Below are positions 1 through 11,026 of a DNA stretch of 64,000 nt, one piece after another (positions within the stretch are counted from its first letter, which is position 1; every line of letters begins with the position of its first letter). The stretch lies in contig NC_037271.1 in the NCBI RefSeq assembly GCF_000002425.4, positions 7,181,800-7,245,799 of the forward strand. Reading direction: 5' to 3'. The notes under the pieces were generated by a model. That model did not search any database. It saw nothing but the letters and a program-made list of their open reading frames with translations, and was not told the DNA's origin. This DNA comes from Physcomitrium patens. Lineage: Eukaryota > Streptophyta > Bryopsida > Funariales > Funariaceae. Position numbers and translations under genes: made by a program.

Positions 1-205
1 ATAAATTGGAATATCTTGTCCATTGGCGTGGATATGATATTAGTGAATGCACATGGGAGCCAATAAAAAATCTTGCAAATGTAGCAAAGGCGGTGGAGGC
101 TTTTCATTGACGACATCCATCAAAATCAAGATGAAAACCTTCTGGATTGTTTTTTCATCAAGTTCTTGTCCTTGATATTCAGTCCCACGTGCCAATTTAC
201 CGGGA
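1..205 (+). mobile_element. Chromovirus (Ty3) fragment: chromodomain tail of integrase
   Basis: From position 3 the + strand reads a chromodomain core (LEYLVHWRGYD, then CTWEP, then AVEAFH), the module that chromovirus integrases carry at their C-terminus. The reading fades after about position 135, where the family normally has a short basic tail. From about 206 the sequence matches element B further right, so this is the truncated end of another element beside or interrupted by element A. Its upstream part is outside the window. It is a fossil fragment; the exact right edge is uncertain by tens of bases. Confidence 0.8.
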
Positions 206-559
206 CCATCAAGATCGATCCCAATTGACCAAGTACCAATACATGTATAGCCCAATAAAAGATCTTATGCATTAAAGGAACCTATAGTGGTAGACAAATT
301 GGTAAAGTTACCAATGGTGATCTCAATCGCCAGGAAGGAATTGCTACCGAACGGAGTAAAATCGAAACCAATGAAATGTAAAAGAGCATTGGGAATTACT
401 CTCAATATGGAACCCTATGATATTCTCAAGGATTTGAATATTATTCAGCCTTCAATTACAATGAAGCAACTTTTGGCTTTAGCATCAGAATGTTGATCTA
501 CATTGAATTCAACGTTAATATGATGAAGATCCCACACTAAAGAAATTCATGAAGTTAGC

Positions 560-890
560 TTAAATCCAGATCTGGGAGCACCAACAATCGATGTATCAAT
601 CGATGGCATTTTAATTCTGGGGATACAAGTCAATGTTGGCTCCAGTGTGAATTTAATGAACATGGATACAATGGAGGACTTGGATCTAAAGCAATTGCTA
701 CCTACGACATTGGTCTTGTGAATGGGAGATCATAGTCGGATAAAGCCAATGGAAATCTTATGCAATATTGTCACTATAATCGCGGGATTGACATACAAAA
801 TCGATTATATTGTATTTCGATTACAGAGTTTTATGTTATCGTATCCCATTTTAGTGGGCAGACCTTGGCTTTATCAAGCCAAAGCTAAGA
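560..890 (+). pseudogene. Element A aspartic protease region (fossil)
   Basis: The stretch reads PTIDVSIDGI, then a retroviral-type protease core followed by NLMNMDTMEDL, then YPILVGRPWLY, the usual plant Ty3 order of catalytic loop, flap region and terminal GRPWL motif. Elements B (28080-28340, - strand) and C (43856-44194) have the same region. The protease would process the gag-pol precursor in the virus-like particle. It belongs to a broken element and is not expected to work. Confidence 0.75.
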
Positions 891-1499
891 ACAATTAAGG
901 CCGAGGTACATTGACAATTGGAAAAGGCCAGGACGAGTTTATTCTACAAATGTACCCGGTACAATATCATGGAGAATATCAATTGTCAGAATCAAAATTT
1001 ACATCGGACAACGAGAGTCAATCGATTGAGACAAATGACGATGTTATAGGTTCACTACAATTTGGGGTAGGACAAAACAATTCAATAGCAAAGGCATGAG
1101 TCTATCAATGTGGAAGTCCTAGCAAATATTCATCGCATCAGGAGGATGCGACTAACTCGGATCATGCTATTGCCGAATGGATGAACAATCTGCAGTCAAT
1201 AGAGTCAGCACATTGGTACCAGATTTGGATGGTTCCCATATGTCGAATAATACAAGAAATTCAGATCTAGAGAAGACAATTAAATCAGAGGTTATTGAAG
1301 ACCCTGTGTATCAATCTATTAATCTGGGCACCAACGAAATGCCACAGCTAATTAAAATATATGCTGGTATTATCGGTACAGAATTGGATGCTTAAAAACA
1401 GTTTTTTGTCCATCACAAATCTACCTTTGCATGGTCGTATGTCGATTTGAAAGGGATTCCAGCCGATATGTGTGAGTACTAGATTATTCTGGAGGAGGG

Positions 1500-1794
1500 T
1501 GTTACGCCAATTCGTCAAAGACAACACCGGCTTAACCCAAAATATTTCCTTTTAGTGAAAGAGGAATTGGATAAACTTCTCGACGTGGATTTTATTTATC
1601 ATGTTTCGCATAGTGCATGGGTGTCGCCAATCGTGATGGTATTGAAAAAGAATGGAAAAATCCGAATTTGTCAGGATTTCTGGAAATTTAATGCTGCCAC
1701 TAAGAAAGATTACTTCTCATTACCTTTTACGGACAGTATGGGTAACATGTTGTCATTACCACCACTAGGTAAAAGAATAGGAGTGGGGCACTAG
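1500..1794 (+). pseudogene. Element A reverse transcriptase, N-terminal part (fossil)
   Basis: The frame reads KEELDKLLDVDFIY, then WVSPIVMVLKKNGKI and NAATKKDYFSLPF, the start of a Ty3 reverse transcriptase (fingers region) in its Athila-like form. Only the N-terminal part of the enzyme is represented. Element B has the equivalent piece at 27213-27407 on the - strand. Element C (about 44810-45480) continues through the rest of RT. This is a fossil part, recognised with good confidence by motif. Confidence 0.8.
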
Positions 1795-2030
1795 TTAAAG
1801 TCATTCTGTGGTGTTGTTTTGGGTTGGTTGGAGTACCATTTTCTTGTATTTCTTGTGTTTTTGAGAACAGTAGTTCTAATTAAGAATTAACAGTGAGGAG
1901 CCAGTTACAAGAAAGAGAACGCATGGTGGAGATCCACAGGTAAGAACTATTCTGGGCGTGCAGTCATTCAATTTTGGAACTAGAAAAAATGAAGGGTCAG
2001 TTGGTAATAGAATGAGAAAAGACCGAGTTA

Positions 2031-2402
2031 TTGGCACAAGAAAAATTGGTATTGAGTGACCAATACAGATGTGAAACGGAGCGATTAAGGGCTGAAATTG
2101 AGGCCTTGAATGCCGAGGTGATAAGATTGGCAGAGGATTTAGTCAATATTGGTCAACCACAAGTATCAACGTTGCCAGTTCCCGAAGTTTCAGAAGAGAG
2201 GAATCACTTTCAGCGCCAGTTGGAATTGAGAGATGCCCAGATCTTGAAATTGGAAGCTCAAGTCCGTGAAACCGGTGAGTACAATGAAGACCTTTTAGCT
2301 CAATTGAGGGAGGAGCCGATGGAAGGGTTGGAAGAGGATGAAGATTTGCAGTTGGAACCAAAATCGGTAGAACCAATAACAAATACTGCGGCAATTGATT
2401 AA
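2031..2402 (+). CDS. Element A 3' coiled-coil frame of unknown function (about 123 aa, acidic C-terminus)
   Basis: I do not recognise this product. It lies between pol and the polypurine tract. It shows heptad-like leucine/charged spacing (TERLRAEIEALNAEV, then RQLELRDAQILKLEAQV), a short proline-containing hinge between the two helices, and an acidic tail (GLEEDEDLQLEP). Elements B (26719-27000, - strand) and C (45799-46215) carry recognisable relatives at the same place, so it is a family trait and not a chance frame. Plant Athila elements are known for an extra 3' ORF (env-like), but this has no visible signal peptide or membrane segment. A structural or particle-associated role is a guess. 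It sits in a broken element. Confidence 0.6.
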   Translation: MAQEKLVLSDQYRCETERLRAEIEALNAEVIRLAEDLVNIGQPQVSTLPVPEVSEERNHFQRQLELRDAQILKLEAQVRETGEYNEDLLAQLREEPMEGLEEDEDLQLEPKSVEPITNTAAID

Positions 2403-2496
2403 TTAGATAAGCCAGAGAGATCGCAATTTTTATAGAGTTTTATTAGATAATTTTTAGATAGGTATCAATTGAGTGTTTGCGAGGACGCTGCATAGT

Positions 2497-2510
2497 TAGG
2501 AGTGAGGCTA
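2497..2510 (+). other. Polypurine tract of element A
   Basis: A purine-rich run (TTAGGAGTGAGG) lies just upstream of the LTR start TGTAGAATA. The equivalent in element B reads GAGTGGGG on its coding strand and in C GAGTAGGG, each directly before TATGTAGAATA. In the family this primes plus-strand DNA synthesis. Confidence 0.65.
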
Positions 2511-3304
2511 TGTAGAATAAGTAGTTATTTTCAGAATGTAGATATTTAGTGTATAGTATAAACAGGGATAGATAACTGCTGAAAAGGTGGTTCAGCAGGT
2601 AGAATGGATGAATAGTCAAAAAAAGTAGTTATCATCTGTAGTATAGAAGTTGGTATCTCGGAGTAGTATAAGGAGGATGGGAGAGGTGAAGAAAATGTCA
2701 GACTGTGAGAGTTGTGAGCCGAGGGCTAAACTGTGAGAGTTGTGAGCTGGGTAAGCTTGGTACTACCTCTTTTCTTTTGTTTTTTTATTTTCTTTGAATA
2801 AGAGGATTCAAAGTTTCTGAATATTGTGAAGTGAATTATGGAATGGAAATGTCATTAGTATTATTTGAGAAGAAGAAAGATTGAATGCTGAAATTTGATT
2901 GTAGTTCAGTAGAAAGAATGAGTCTGTATTTGTGTGAAACACTGTAATGTGAATGGCAGTTTTGTGTGAAGAATTCCAGTGATTGAAACAAGGGTAATTG
3001 TGTGCTGAAAGCTATGAGGGCATAGTATTACAATTAGAGATTATGAGGGTGAATATATTGGTAGAAATAGCAATTATTGGTATGACTGAATTGCTATAAG
3101 GAAGAGACCGATAAGGTGAAGGAAGAGATTATAATTTCCTTGTGTGTTCAGATATTGGAAATAGAGACGATACATTCAGGAGGTAATTGATTGTATGACC
3201 CTAACATGAACGCTTAAGCAACTAGTCATTCCCCGTATTCGAATCCCTCTATACGGGCTTATACTGGGAGGTTTCTTTTGGAATAAGTAAAACGAGCAAT
3301 CACA
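2511..3304 (+). repeat. Element A 3' LTR (794 bp)
   Basis: It starts TGTAGAATAAG after the polypurine tract and ends GAGCAATCACA, so it has TG...CA termini. The end matches the LTR remnant next to the primer-binding site of B (GAGCAATCACA then TTTTGGCACC), which fixes the boundary. It shares long stretches with the LTR of B (25880-26643) and solo LTR H (21401-22210). It contains a two-unit 27-bp repeat at 2699-2752 and a tRNA B-box-like block at 3235-3247. Its 5' partner is not in the window, so age cannot be taken from an LTR pair. Confidence 0.85.
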
Positions 3305-4300
3305 CTAACCTTACTGATCTTTTCTCTTCTACACAATGAACATGTCTAAACAAAACAATAATCCTACTAACAATGAGTTCTAAGAGGACCAGCAAGGGTA
3401 TGAAACAAATAACTTATAACATAAGTTTATAACAAATAAAAATACAACTCTTTGTTGCGTCAATGGGCCACCCTTACCAAGGGCTCAAACCAAAGGTGAG
3501 AGAAGAAGAACAAGACTTTGAGAGGGCCTTATATACCCAAGCCCTCAAGCTATTTACCAATAATTACCATAGTCAATAACTTACAAGTAAAAACTAATTT
3601 AAGATCCTTCTCACAAGCTAATCCATGCAAGTAGTACAACTTGTCATTAAGAAGTCAATCTACACCCTCCATGATTTCCAATCAATGCCTTTTATGAAAA
3701 AGACCAATGGTTGGCATCCATTTGTCACAAGGTGATGAAAAATCACCATTGATACCAATCAATGCATAGGTTTTTAATCCCTAATAACTTAATTAGTCAA
3801 AACTTATGTACAAAAAATTACTAACTTAGAAATATTAACCTTTGAAAGAGATATTTCAGGAAATAACTTGATTTATTGTCGTGGAAGTAATGGTTGAAGA
3901 GTAGAATAGTTCTACCTCTTCTTCCTTCAACATCACTTGTGGCTTCTAGAGCAAAGCAACTCTCTATCTTCTTCCTTCACTATCACTTTAGGAGTAGAGT
4001 AATTTTTCATCTTCTTCTTTCACCATGACTTGTGGCTTCAAGAGCAAAGTAACTCTTTATCTTCTTCCTTCACCATCACTTATAGCTTCAAGAGTAGAGT
4101 AATTCTTCATCTTCTTCTTTCACTATCACTTGTGGCTTCAAGAAAAAAATAACTCTCTATCTTCTTCTACCATACTCTAACTACAACTAACTTCATTTTT
4201 CCTAACAACCTCTATTTTTTCACAATTAACAAATAAATAACACTATATCTTAGCAAAATACCAAAAATTAACAAAATAAAATTTTGGTGCATAATTTATG
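3305..4300 (-). other. Unassigned LTR-like or promoter-like stretch with TATA motif on - strand
   Basis: I see no coding sequence. Read on the - strand, a TATATAAGG motif (3527-3536) sits in a GGG...GGCCCTC setting typical of LTR promoters, followed by a moderately GC-rich leader that runs to the edge of the A LTR. It might be the end of another LTR into or against which element A was inserted. I cannot define its ends. The left half is followed by the tandem repeat at 3917-4172. Confidence 0.3.
3917..4172. repeat. Tandem repeat, 50-bp units arranged as a 100-bp dimer
   Basis: About five 50-bp units begin with CTTCTTCYTTCAMYATSACTT at 3917, 3967, 4011, 4061 and 4111, with a partial unit at 4161. 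Odd units contain AGAGCAAAGYAACTC and even units contain GAGTAGAGTAATT, so the true period is an A-B dimer of 100 bp; one B unit is 6 bp short. Neither 50 nor 100 is a multiple of three, so a repeated peptide is unlikely. Confidence 0.85.
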
Positions 4301-5385
4301 GCTCACAAGAAGTTGGTTTAGGAGAATGTTTAATGATTCAGTCATGTACACAAATCGAGCATAAGATGGAAAGATGACCATACATTGGAATTATATGTAG
4401 CTAACCAATTTTTAAGTGATCATGTATACTACACTTTTAGGATAAGGAAAAAATACAAGTTGAGTCTGAAATATGAAACCAAGTACATCATCATTTCATT
4501 TGGTCATTTGTCTTTGGTCATAGCATAAAACTTCATATGATAATTCAAAACCTCCTACCAACAATGTTGCTGCATTTCTTTTAACACAATTGTGGTTCTT
4601 ACAATGTGAAACACCATGTTGTTCTCCCCTCTAAAATCCACCTCATTTTTTTCCAATACAATGTACTTTTCTCAGATATAATTAACCTCTAATATTCTTA
4701 TCATAGAAGATTCTTCAATATTGAAATTCTTTGGATTCTAATTAAGTGGAATTATTGGCCTTGTATGATTTATGATAATCAAAATAGAATACAATTTTTA
4801 TCAAGGGTTCAAGTAGTTAGGTGATTATTTATCTCAACATCTAATAATTTAGAATAATTTAGTATAATCTGAAATTTAAATATTAGAATAAATTTACTTT
4901 TTTCATATTTTTTACAATTGGAAGAGAATGGGTTTGTGGAACGTACAACCTTTCAAAGTTTAGCACAGTGGCTATTTATACTAAAAATAGAATATAATAT
5001 TTGTGCATTAATTGAGAGATAATAATATATAAATAAATGATTATAATAAAAATTTATAAATAATTATTACTTTTATTAAGATTAAAGAAGATAAATATTA
5101 ATAATTATAATAATTATTATTAAGAGATATTTTTTTATATTATTGTATCAACATATTACTTCTTAGATCTATAAATATAACATATAAACTTTTACATAAT
5201 GGCATTGCATATAACTTTTTAATCTACTAGATGATAGGCTAATTTCATTGTAACATTTTTTTTATTAAATAGTTTTTAATCTATAATAATCTAAGTCTAT
5301 AAGATACATGTATTTTTTATATTTAAATATATATAATATATGTATATATATTTTATATTTTATTTTTGAAGGTTATACATGTCTT

Positions 5386-5392
<7 letters not shown>

Positions 5393-5448
<56 letters not shown>
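5393..5448. repeat. (AT)n microsatellite
   Basis: An uninterrupted run of about 28 AT dinucleotides, directly visible. Confidence 0.98.
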
Positions 5449-5450
<2 letters not shown>

Positions 5451-6734
5451 ATTTTTTTATAGTTTAATTATTTTCATGTATAATTTTTAATTGATAAAAA
5501 TATTATATTTAATTTATTAATGTAACCAAATAGCTTTTATGTATGTCTTATATAATATGAATGTATTTTTAATACTATTAAATATTATTTGTTTCTTATA
5601 TATTTAATTAGTCAATAAAAAAATATTTAGATAAAAATTAAAAACCACCTAAATTTCTTGAGTTATAAATATCTAAAAATATTATACAAATAAATGGTTT
5701 ATTATTATTTTTATTATTTCTAAATAACTTTTAAATACATAATATATTTAAGTTAATATATAATGATTTTGTTAGTTTTTTTTATAGAATATGCCAAATT
5801 TTAATAAATAATAAATAATATTATTAGATTTTTTTAATAAGTAAACATATAAATAAATCTAATCTTGAACTAAAAAATATATATAAAAGATTTAAAAATA
5901 ATATCTTATACATAATTTTTTTTTTAGATAATTTTTATCTTTATTAAAATTAGATAATGAACTTTAATGACATTCATCTAAACTCCATATTAATTATTAT
6001 AATATTATAATAATTTCGTTTTAATATTTTTTAATGAAAATTATATAAATTTATTTGGAAAATATAAGATAATTAAATAGGGTTTGTTTTGCTATTTTTT
6101 TAAGCTCAGTATAGAAGTTTTTAAAATTAAATTTATCAAAAAAGCATGTATTTTATTATTTATATATTTTTTTATTAGGAGTGATGAATGATATATTATC
6201 ATGATAATAGAATAATATTTAATAAATTAAATCATAAATATTGTGGATATTACTATAATTAACAGATAATTTTTTATTTTATTTACTTCTTAAGATAAAA
6301 AATGAGGGGATAGAAGAAACTGTGAAGGAAGATTTTATTGTAAAAGAAGGACAAAAAATACATATTTTTTAGAGTGGCAATAAATCACCAAACACAAACA
6401 CGAAGGATTTTGTAACACCATCAAATTACATGATTCACCAATGCATGTAGATCTATTCTATTAAAACAGTAGATGCACATCTGAAATTCACATTTTATTT
6501 TCTTATCACAAGATAAGGGAAGTGCATCCAAGCATAAATATAACAAGAGTCATAAGAATGTTGAGGACCATTTTTGCTCTCTTAAACATTTGGTGTTAAT
6601 TGTAACATTATATGTGGCTTGAGCTTATTTGTTCTCTTACTGCCAATTTTGTAATAATGCCTCTGCTTTGAATGTGGAACTCTAGCACCAATCCAAAAAG
6701 ATTTTTTTGTGTTAGATTAGAAAATGGACAGTAT

Positions 6735-6870
6735 CTTTTGGTCCATCTAAGACTTTGTCATTTTCTTCTTCTTTTTCTTGATCCACTAAAGACTATATCA
6801 TTGTTATTGTCATTCTAATATTTCTCCTAATCCATCTAAGACTTCATCATTGTCTTCTTTCTCTTACTTC
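6735..6870. repeat. Short imperfect tandem repeat, three units of about 45-50 bp
   Basis: Three diverged units share TCCATCTAAGACTT or TCCACTAAAGACTA followed by TCATT and TTCTTCTTT-like pyrimidine runs. The similarity is moderate and the ends are approximate. Confidence 0.5.
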
Positions 6871-7431
6871 GGATCCGCATTGGATTCTTTTGATATCTTT
6901 TTCTCTTTTAGAATCTTCCTTGTTGTCATAGATGCTTTGCAATTGACACTTATCCACTTCATATTATTCAACTTATCTCGTCTAATACCATCCTAGACTT
7001 TTGTTTTTTTCTTGCTTTCATGGATCAATACTTTCATTGCCCATGATTATTCAAGGCCATGGCTACAACACCTTGTGTACTTCGCTCCCATAGTAAGATT
7101 TTTTTTGGACATGAATTTGTGAGTGATTTATTATTATAAGTGTGAGTTAATGGCATAGATTTTTCTTGAGTACTTGGGTGATTTAAAAGAAATTAAGAGT
7201 GAATTTATTGGGATTTGAATAATAGCTACAACTTCTAAAAATTATATAGTAATTTATTTGTTATGAATGAGAATAATCTTCTAATTATTGGAGGTTTATT
7301 TTAAATCATACATGCATTCAACAATACTTTGCTGATTTATAATGTTTGATAGAACAATACATTGTTTTGTTAGAAAGTAGCATAATATGTAAAAATAATA
7401 TAAAATATTATGAGATTTTACATTGTGATAA

Positions 7432-7468
7432 AATAATAACAATAATAATAATAATAATAATAATAATA
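7432..7468. repeat. (TAA)n microsatellite
   Basis: Run of AAT/TAA trinucleotides, about twelve units, with one interruption near its left end. Confidence 0.95.
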
Positions 7469-7499
7469 TAAAATACTTGTATTATTTATTTAAGTTTAT

Positions 7500-7930
7500 A
7501 ATTTAAGTTTTGTAATTAAAGATAGAAATTGTAGGATTTATTGATGAAGAGTTTATAAGGTCTTTGGCATCAAAGGTATAATATTTTAAATCTTAAGCCA
7601 TCCCATGTTGGTAGATAAGATGAGTGATAGAAGACTTCATTTCTATTAACTTTTAGAAAAGTTTGAATCCAACTAGACAGTTAGATTGAAAGTTATTGAG
7701 TGATATATATTTAGAAGAAATTCTTATAAGAATAGAAGTGGTTTTAAGATATCAAGTTACATATTAGAAACTCTTTTGCATCTTAAAATTATTTATTTGA
7801 TGTAATAATCTTCTTAAAGACAAACTATAAATAAGATTTGTATTTTATAAATTTGCAACTTGTTTAAGTGATTAGTAGCAACCAAAGGTGCAATGCTTTC
7901 TTGAGACAAATTCTTTCTACTATAGCAACA
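7500..7930 (+). repeat. LTR fragment, family E (copy E6)
   Basis: The right end (about 7855-7930) reads AGTGATTAGTAGCAACC, then CAATGCTTTCTTGAGACAAA, and closes with TAGCAACA. This is the 3' terminal block found in E1 (ends 11026) and E2 (ends 36077) and, inverted, in E4 (starts 52702) and E5 (starts 59129). Further left it is too diverged to place the start; a copia/Ty3-LTR-like CCATCCCATGTTGG block lies near 7600. It is an old fragment. Confidence 0.55.
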
Positions 7931-7950
7931 TTTTTTGAATGGCTCCACAT

Positions 7951-8200
7951 TGGCCCACTTCTTAAGGTATCATATACTACTTCTAGGTTTCAAAGCAATC
8001 TCCTCCATGATAGATTGTTTGGCTACTATTATATTATATTATGTATTATTATTACAAATTATATAATAATCATTTAGCTTGCTAAATGGATTTTTTTTTA
8101 ATTATGTATAAAATGATACCTTATTAAAATTTTCAATTCCGATATTTTTTTAGATCTAACAAAAAAAAACTATGAATGTATATATACGATAAAAAATCTA
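7951..8200. repeat. Direct repeat, first copy (partner 8525-8770)
   Basis: Shares with the partner the blocks TTTCAAAGCAATCTCYTCCAT, GATTGTTTGGCTACTATTAT / GATTATTTAGATGCTATTAT, and TTATTAAAATTTTCAAT / TTATTGAGATTTTCAAT in the same order. The copies are about 575 bp apart. This may be an old local duplication or two copies of a dispersed repeat. Confidence 0.6.
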
Positions 8201-8524
8201 GCTTAGGTGATAAAATTTATAAATATCTTTCTTCAAACAATTACACTACTAAATTTTTTTAATCTTTGGTGGACTTTACAAGCAAGAAAATAGTCAATTG
8301 GAAGTTGCAAATAAATTAGAAATTGTAATACTTGTGCGACATCATAAGATTTAGTTGAAGTATTTAAATGCTATAATCAAATCGTCTTGAAGAATCATAA
8401 AAGACCTAGTGGCTAACAAAAACAAAAGGAAGCAAATTGTTGATAAAGCCAAGACTATATTGGACACCTTGAAGTTGCTGATTTGTGATATTTAATATAG
8501 CAACTTTCTTCATGAATAATTGCT

Positions 8525-8767
8525 TACTAGCTTGCTTTTTAAGATGCATTGCACTACTTTTAAGTTTTAAAGCAATCTCTTCCATAGCAGATTATTTAGA
8601 TGCTATTATCTTATAGTGTGTGTTACTATTATAAATTATAAAATAATTCTTTAGCTTATTTAATGAATTTTCTCCAATCATGTATGAAATTATATCTTAT
8701 TGAGATTTTCAATCCAAACATTCATATTAGATTTTAGAAGGATAAACTATAAATATATGCCATAAAT

Positions 8768-8770
<3 letters not shown>
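8525..8770. repeat. Direct repeat, second copy (partner 7951-8200)
   Basis: See the block order shared with the first copy. This copy runs directly into the (AT)n tract at 8771-8808. Confidence 0.6.

Positions 8771-8808
<38 letters not shown>
8771..8808. repeat. (AT)n microsatellite
   Basis: Uninterrupted AT dinucleotide run. Confidence 0.97.
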
Positions 8809-8810
<2 letters not shown>

Positions 8811-9847
8811 TTGTTTCTAATAACATACCATAAAACTTGATTTCATCTCTTAAAAGTTAAAATATTGTGAAATAGCATGCATGGTTGTGCCAAGTGTATT
8901 AGTAGGAGAGAGTTATTTGTTGATAGCTATTTTTCACTAGAATGTCTCTATATATATTTTTTGGTTCAAATCTTTTGAGAAAACGTAAAAGTGATGTAAT
9001 GAAATAAATGATATTAGTAGCACCTAGTATAACATTAGATATTACACTAAAAAGTCTTATTAATTATCACCAATTCTATTTCTATACAAAAGTACTACAT
9101 GAACATTATTAATCACTTATATTAACGTCTCATGTCTTTGTATTACCATCACAATCTTTCAAGCAATGATTGAATTTTCTTGGTCAAAAGTATTAATATT
9201 TTAATCAAAAAAATTATAAGATCTTAAGAAAGAACATTCCTAAAGAAAAATAATATTAAAAAAAATATAATATTTTAAAAATAAAAATAAAAAGTGAGAA
9301 TCTTTATCAAAGCCTAAGAATGTATATGTTTGTTTTCTTAATAAAAAATACTTCTTACAACAACAATGTGAATGTAAGAGAGTATCAAAATAACAATAGA
9401 AAAATAAAGAAGTACAGTTAACATAGAGGAAGAAGGAGTAGGCAAGATCCATGCTAAAAAAGATGTTCAAAACAAGAATTGTAAAAAGGCTAGGGAGGAA
9501 GTTGAATAAGAGAGGAGAGGATGTATTAAATTTGAAGGCTCCACAACATCTAGAGCCCATAAGAAAGCCAAGCACTGCTCAATTGGTTAAAGCAGAGAAG
9601 TAAAGTATATACTAGGACTTCAAGAAAGAAACAAGGAAATAAAACTATGAGTTTATTACCACTAAGATATCGATTTGAGGATATTAGTACTATCAATAGT
9701 ATTATATGAATTCTTGTTGAAATCATGGAATAAGAATATTTGTACAATTTTGTTAAATTGAGGTGTGAGGTTGAGGTTGTCATTTTGGCACCTCTTGTGA
9801 AGCAAGTAGAAGACTTTTTACATTTGTCTGAAAAATTGAGAAAGTAG

Positions 9848-10916
9848 TGTTATTGTAATTATTTACAATATATAAAAATTAACTTAAACATATAATATAT
9901 TTATAATTTTTAATGTACATTAAAATAATTAGTAAGTTAATTTGAAGAGAGTTGATGTAAGAAAATTTATTTTGAAATTTATCTATGTTTATTATATTTA
10001 TCTATTATATAAAATTTTTTAATAAAAAAATTAGAGCTCAAAGATGAAGATCTAAATCTCTAAGAATCTTATTTGGAAGAATAAAAGTAAGATATGGATG
10101 GATGAAGGCAAAAAGTAAAGATCTTCATCCCTATTGGTCGAAAGTCATGCCTAATAGGTCAAAATCTAAGATTTAAGATTTGGGCTACAATTTATATACA
10201 AATTTTAGAAGATTTGGAATTATGGTGATGAAGTTATAGCCATTTGAAGTTAAGGTATCTTTTTATGACATAGTATTGCTCTTTTGAAGATACAAGGAGT
10301 TTTACTACAGATTTTGGAAATCAAAAGATGCAAACATAAAGGAAATTTCAAGATCTACATTATTTGTGAAAGAATTTTTATATTTAATATTTACATGAAG
10401 GAGTTATAAAGTATTGAAAATAGTGCATGTAATTAAAAGCAATAAGTAAGTTGTTTTATTGATAGTAATGGTCTGAGCCATAACTTAAATTTTCAAACGA
10501 ATTTTTGGCTCAAAATTTTTAAAAGTATGTATTATTAGGTTAAAAAGCTATATATCAAAATTTTATAGTATTTAAATATTTAATTTATAAAATATAAAGA
10601 AAATTATACATGAGTGTATGTAAGAAAGGATTTGAAGCCACTATTAGAATTTTGGTAATATTTCAAGATCCGTAATGAATTTATAGTTGAAATATGTTGT
10701 GATAGTTGACAGTATATTAGTACTTCTTATAAAATTTTGGTTTATTTGGATAATTTGATTTTGAAATATGAGCTATTGAAGTTTGGAAAAATTCACCTTA
10801 AGGATATATAAGGTTTTATAATATTTTTATCACATTTTGGATAATCTTTGGTATTTAACAATTATATATTGATGTAATTGTTCCTATAGGAAAAAATTTA
10901 TATATAAACTTGGTGT

Positions 10917-10957
<41 letters not shown>

Positions 10958-11026
10958 CTTGGTTGAGCAATTAGTGACAAATAAAAGCCCAATACTTTCT
11001 TAAAGATAATTCTCTCTATTCGAACA
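9848..11026 (+). repeat. Solo LTR, family E (copy E1, 1179 bp)
   Basis: It begins TGTTATTGTAATTATTTAC and ends TTAAAGATAATTCTCTCTATTCGAACA. Both ends match E2 (34049-36077) and, inverted, E4 (52702-53666). Inside are the family's CCAAT-pair block (about 10130-10160), a GGATATATAAGG TATA-like box (about 10802-10813) and, here only, a 37-T run at 10918-10954. No internal retroelement sequence adjoins it on either side, so it reads as a solo LTR. A clear target duplication is not visible. Confidence 0.75.
10918..10954. repeat. Poly-T run (37 bp) inside E1
   Basis: Uninterrupted T run. In E4 the same place holds an (AT)n run (52797-52832), and in E2 a short one, so the position is a length-variable hotspot of the LTR. 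Confidence 0.95.

Larger units (their letters stand above)
206..3304 (+). mobile_element. Element A: Athila-like Ty3 element, non-autonomous layout, 3' part
   Basis: This is a broken Ty3 element on the + strand whose 5' part (LTR, most of gag) is missing or left of the window. In order it shows the gag-protease spacer (about 206-540), an aspartic-protease-like stretch (about 560-880), a poorly conserved linker (900-1400), the beginning of reverse transcriptase (about 1500-1750), a coiled-coil reading frame (2031-2402), a polypurine tract and a 794-bp 3' LTR. No RNase H or integrase lies between RT and the coiled-coil frame. Element B at 25880-31219 has the same gene order and is clearly similar throughout, so A and B belong to one shortened family. 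Coding parts are interrupted several times. The RT wording (PKKNGK-type, KLNAATKKD-type) resembles the plant Athila/Tat branch. Confidence 0.85.
4173..7499. other. AT-rich stretch without recognisable genes
   Basis: Very AT-rich sequence with stops in all frames. It contains an (AT)n run at 5393-5448, imperfect repeats at 6735-6870 and a (TAA)n run at 7432-7468. I see no domain, RNA gene or element boundary that I could support. Confidence 0.6.
7931..9847. other. AT-rich stretch with a duplicated segment, no recognisable gene
   Basis: The stretch holds two related segments of about 240 bp in the same orientation (7951-8200 and 8525-8770), an (AT)n run at 8771-8808 and otherwise AT-rich sequence. 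Frames around 9480-9840 stay open for short distances on both strands, but I recognise no domain in them. Confidence 0.5.

Noticed and set aside
3528-3540. TATA-like motif on the - strand taken as a host promoter
   Set aside because: No host coding sequence follows; the context fits a decayed LTR at least as well.
3917-4172. CRISPR-like array
   Set aside because: Units are contiguous and diverged, with no unique spacers, and the context is plant retroelement DNA.
5308-5490. Open frame rich in Ile and Tyr
   Set aside because: It is the translation of the (AT)n microsatellite.
9240-9783. Two moderately long - strand frames rich in Phe, Leu and Tyr
   Set aside because: Composition follows A-rich + strand sequence; no domain, no start context and no similarity to neighbours.
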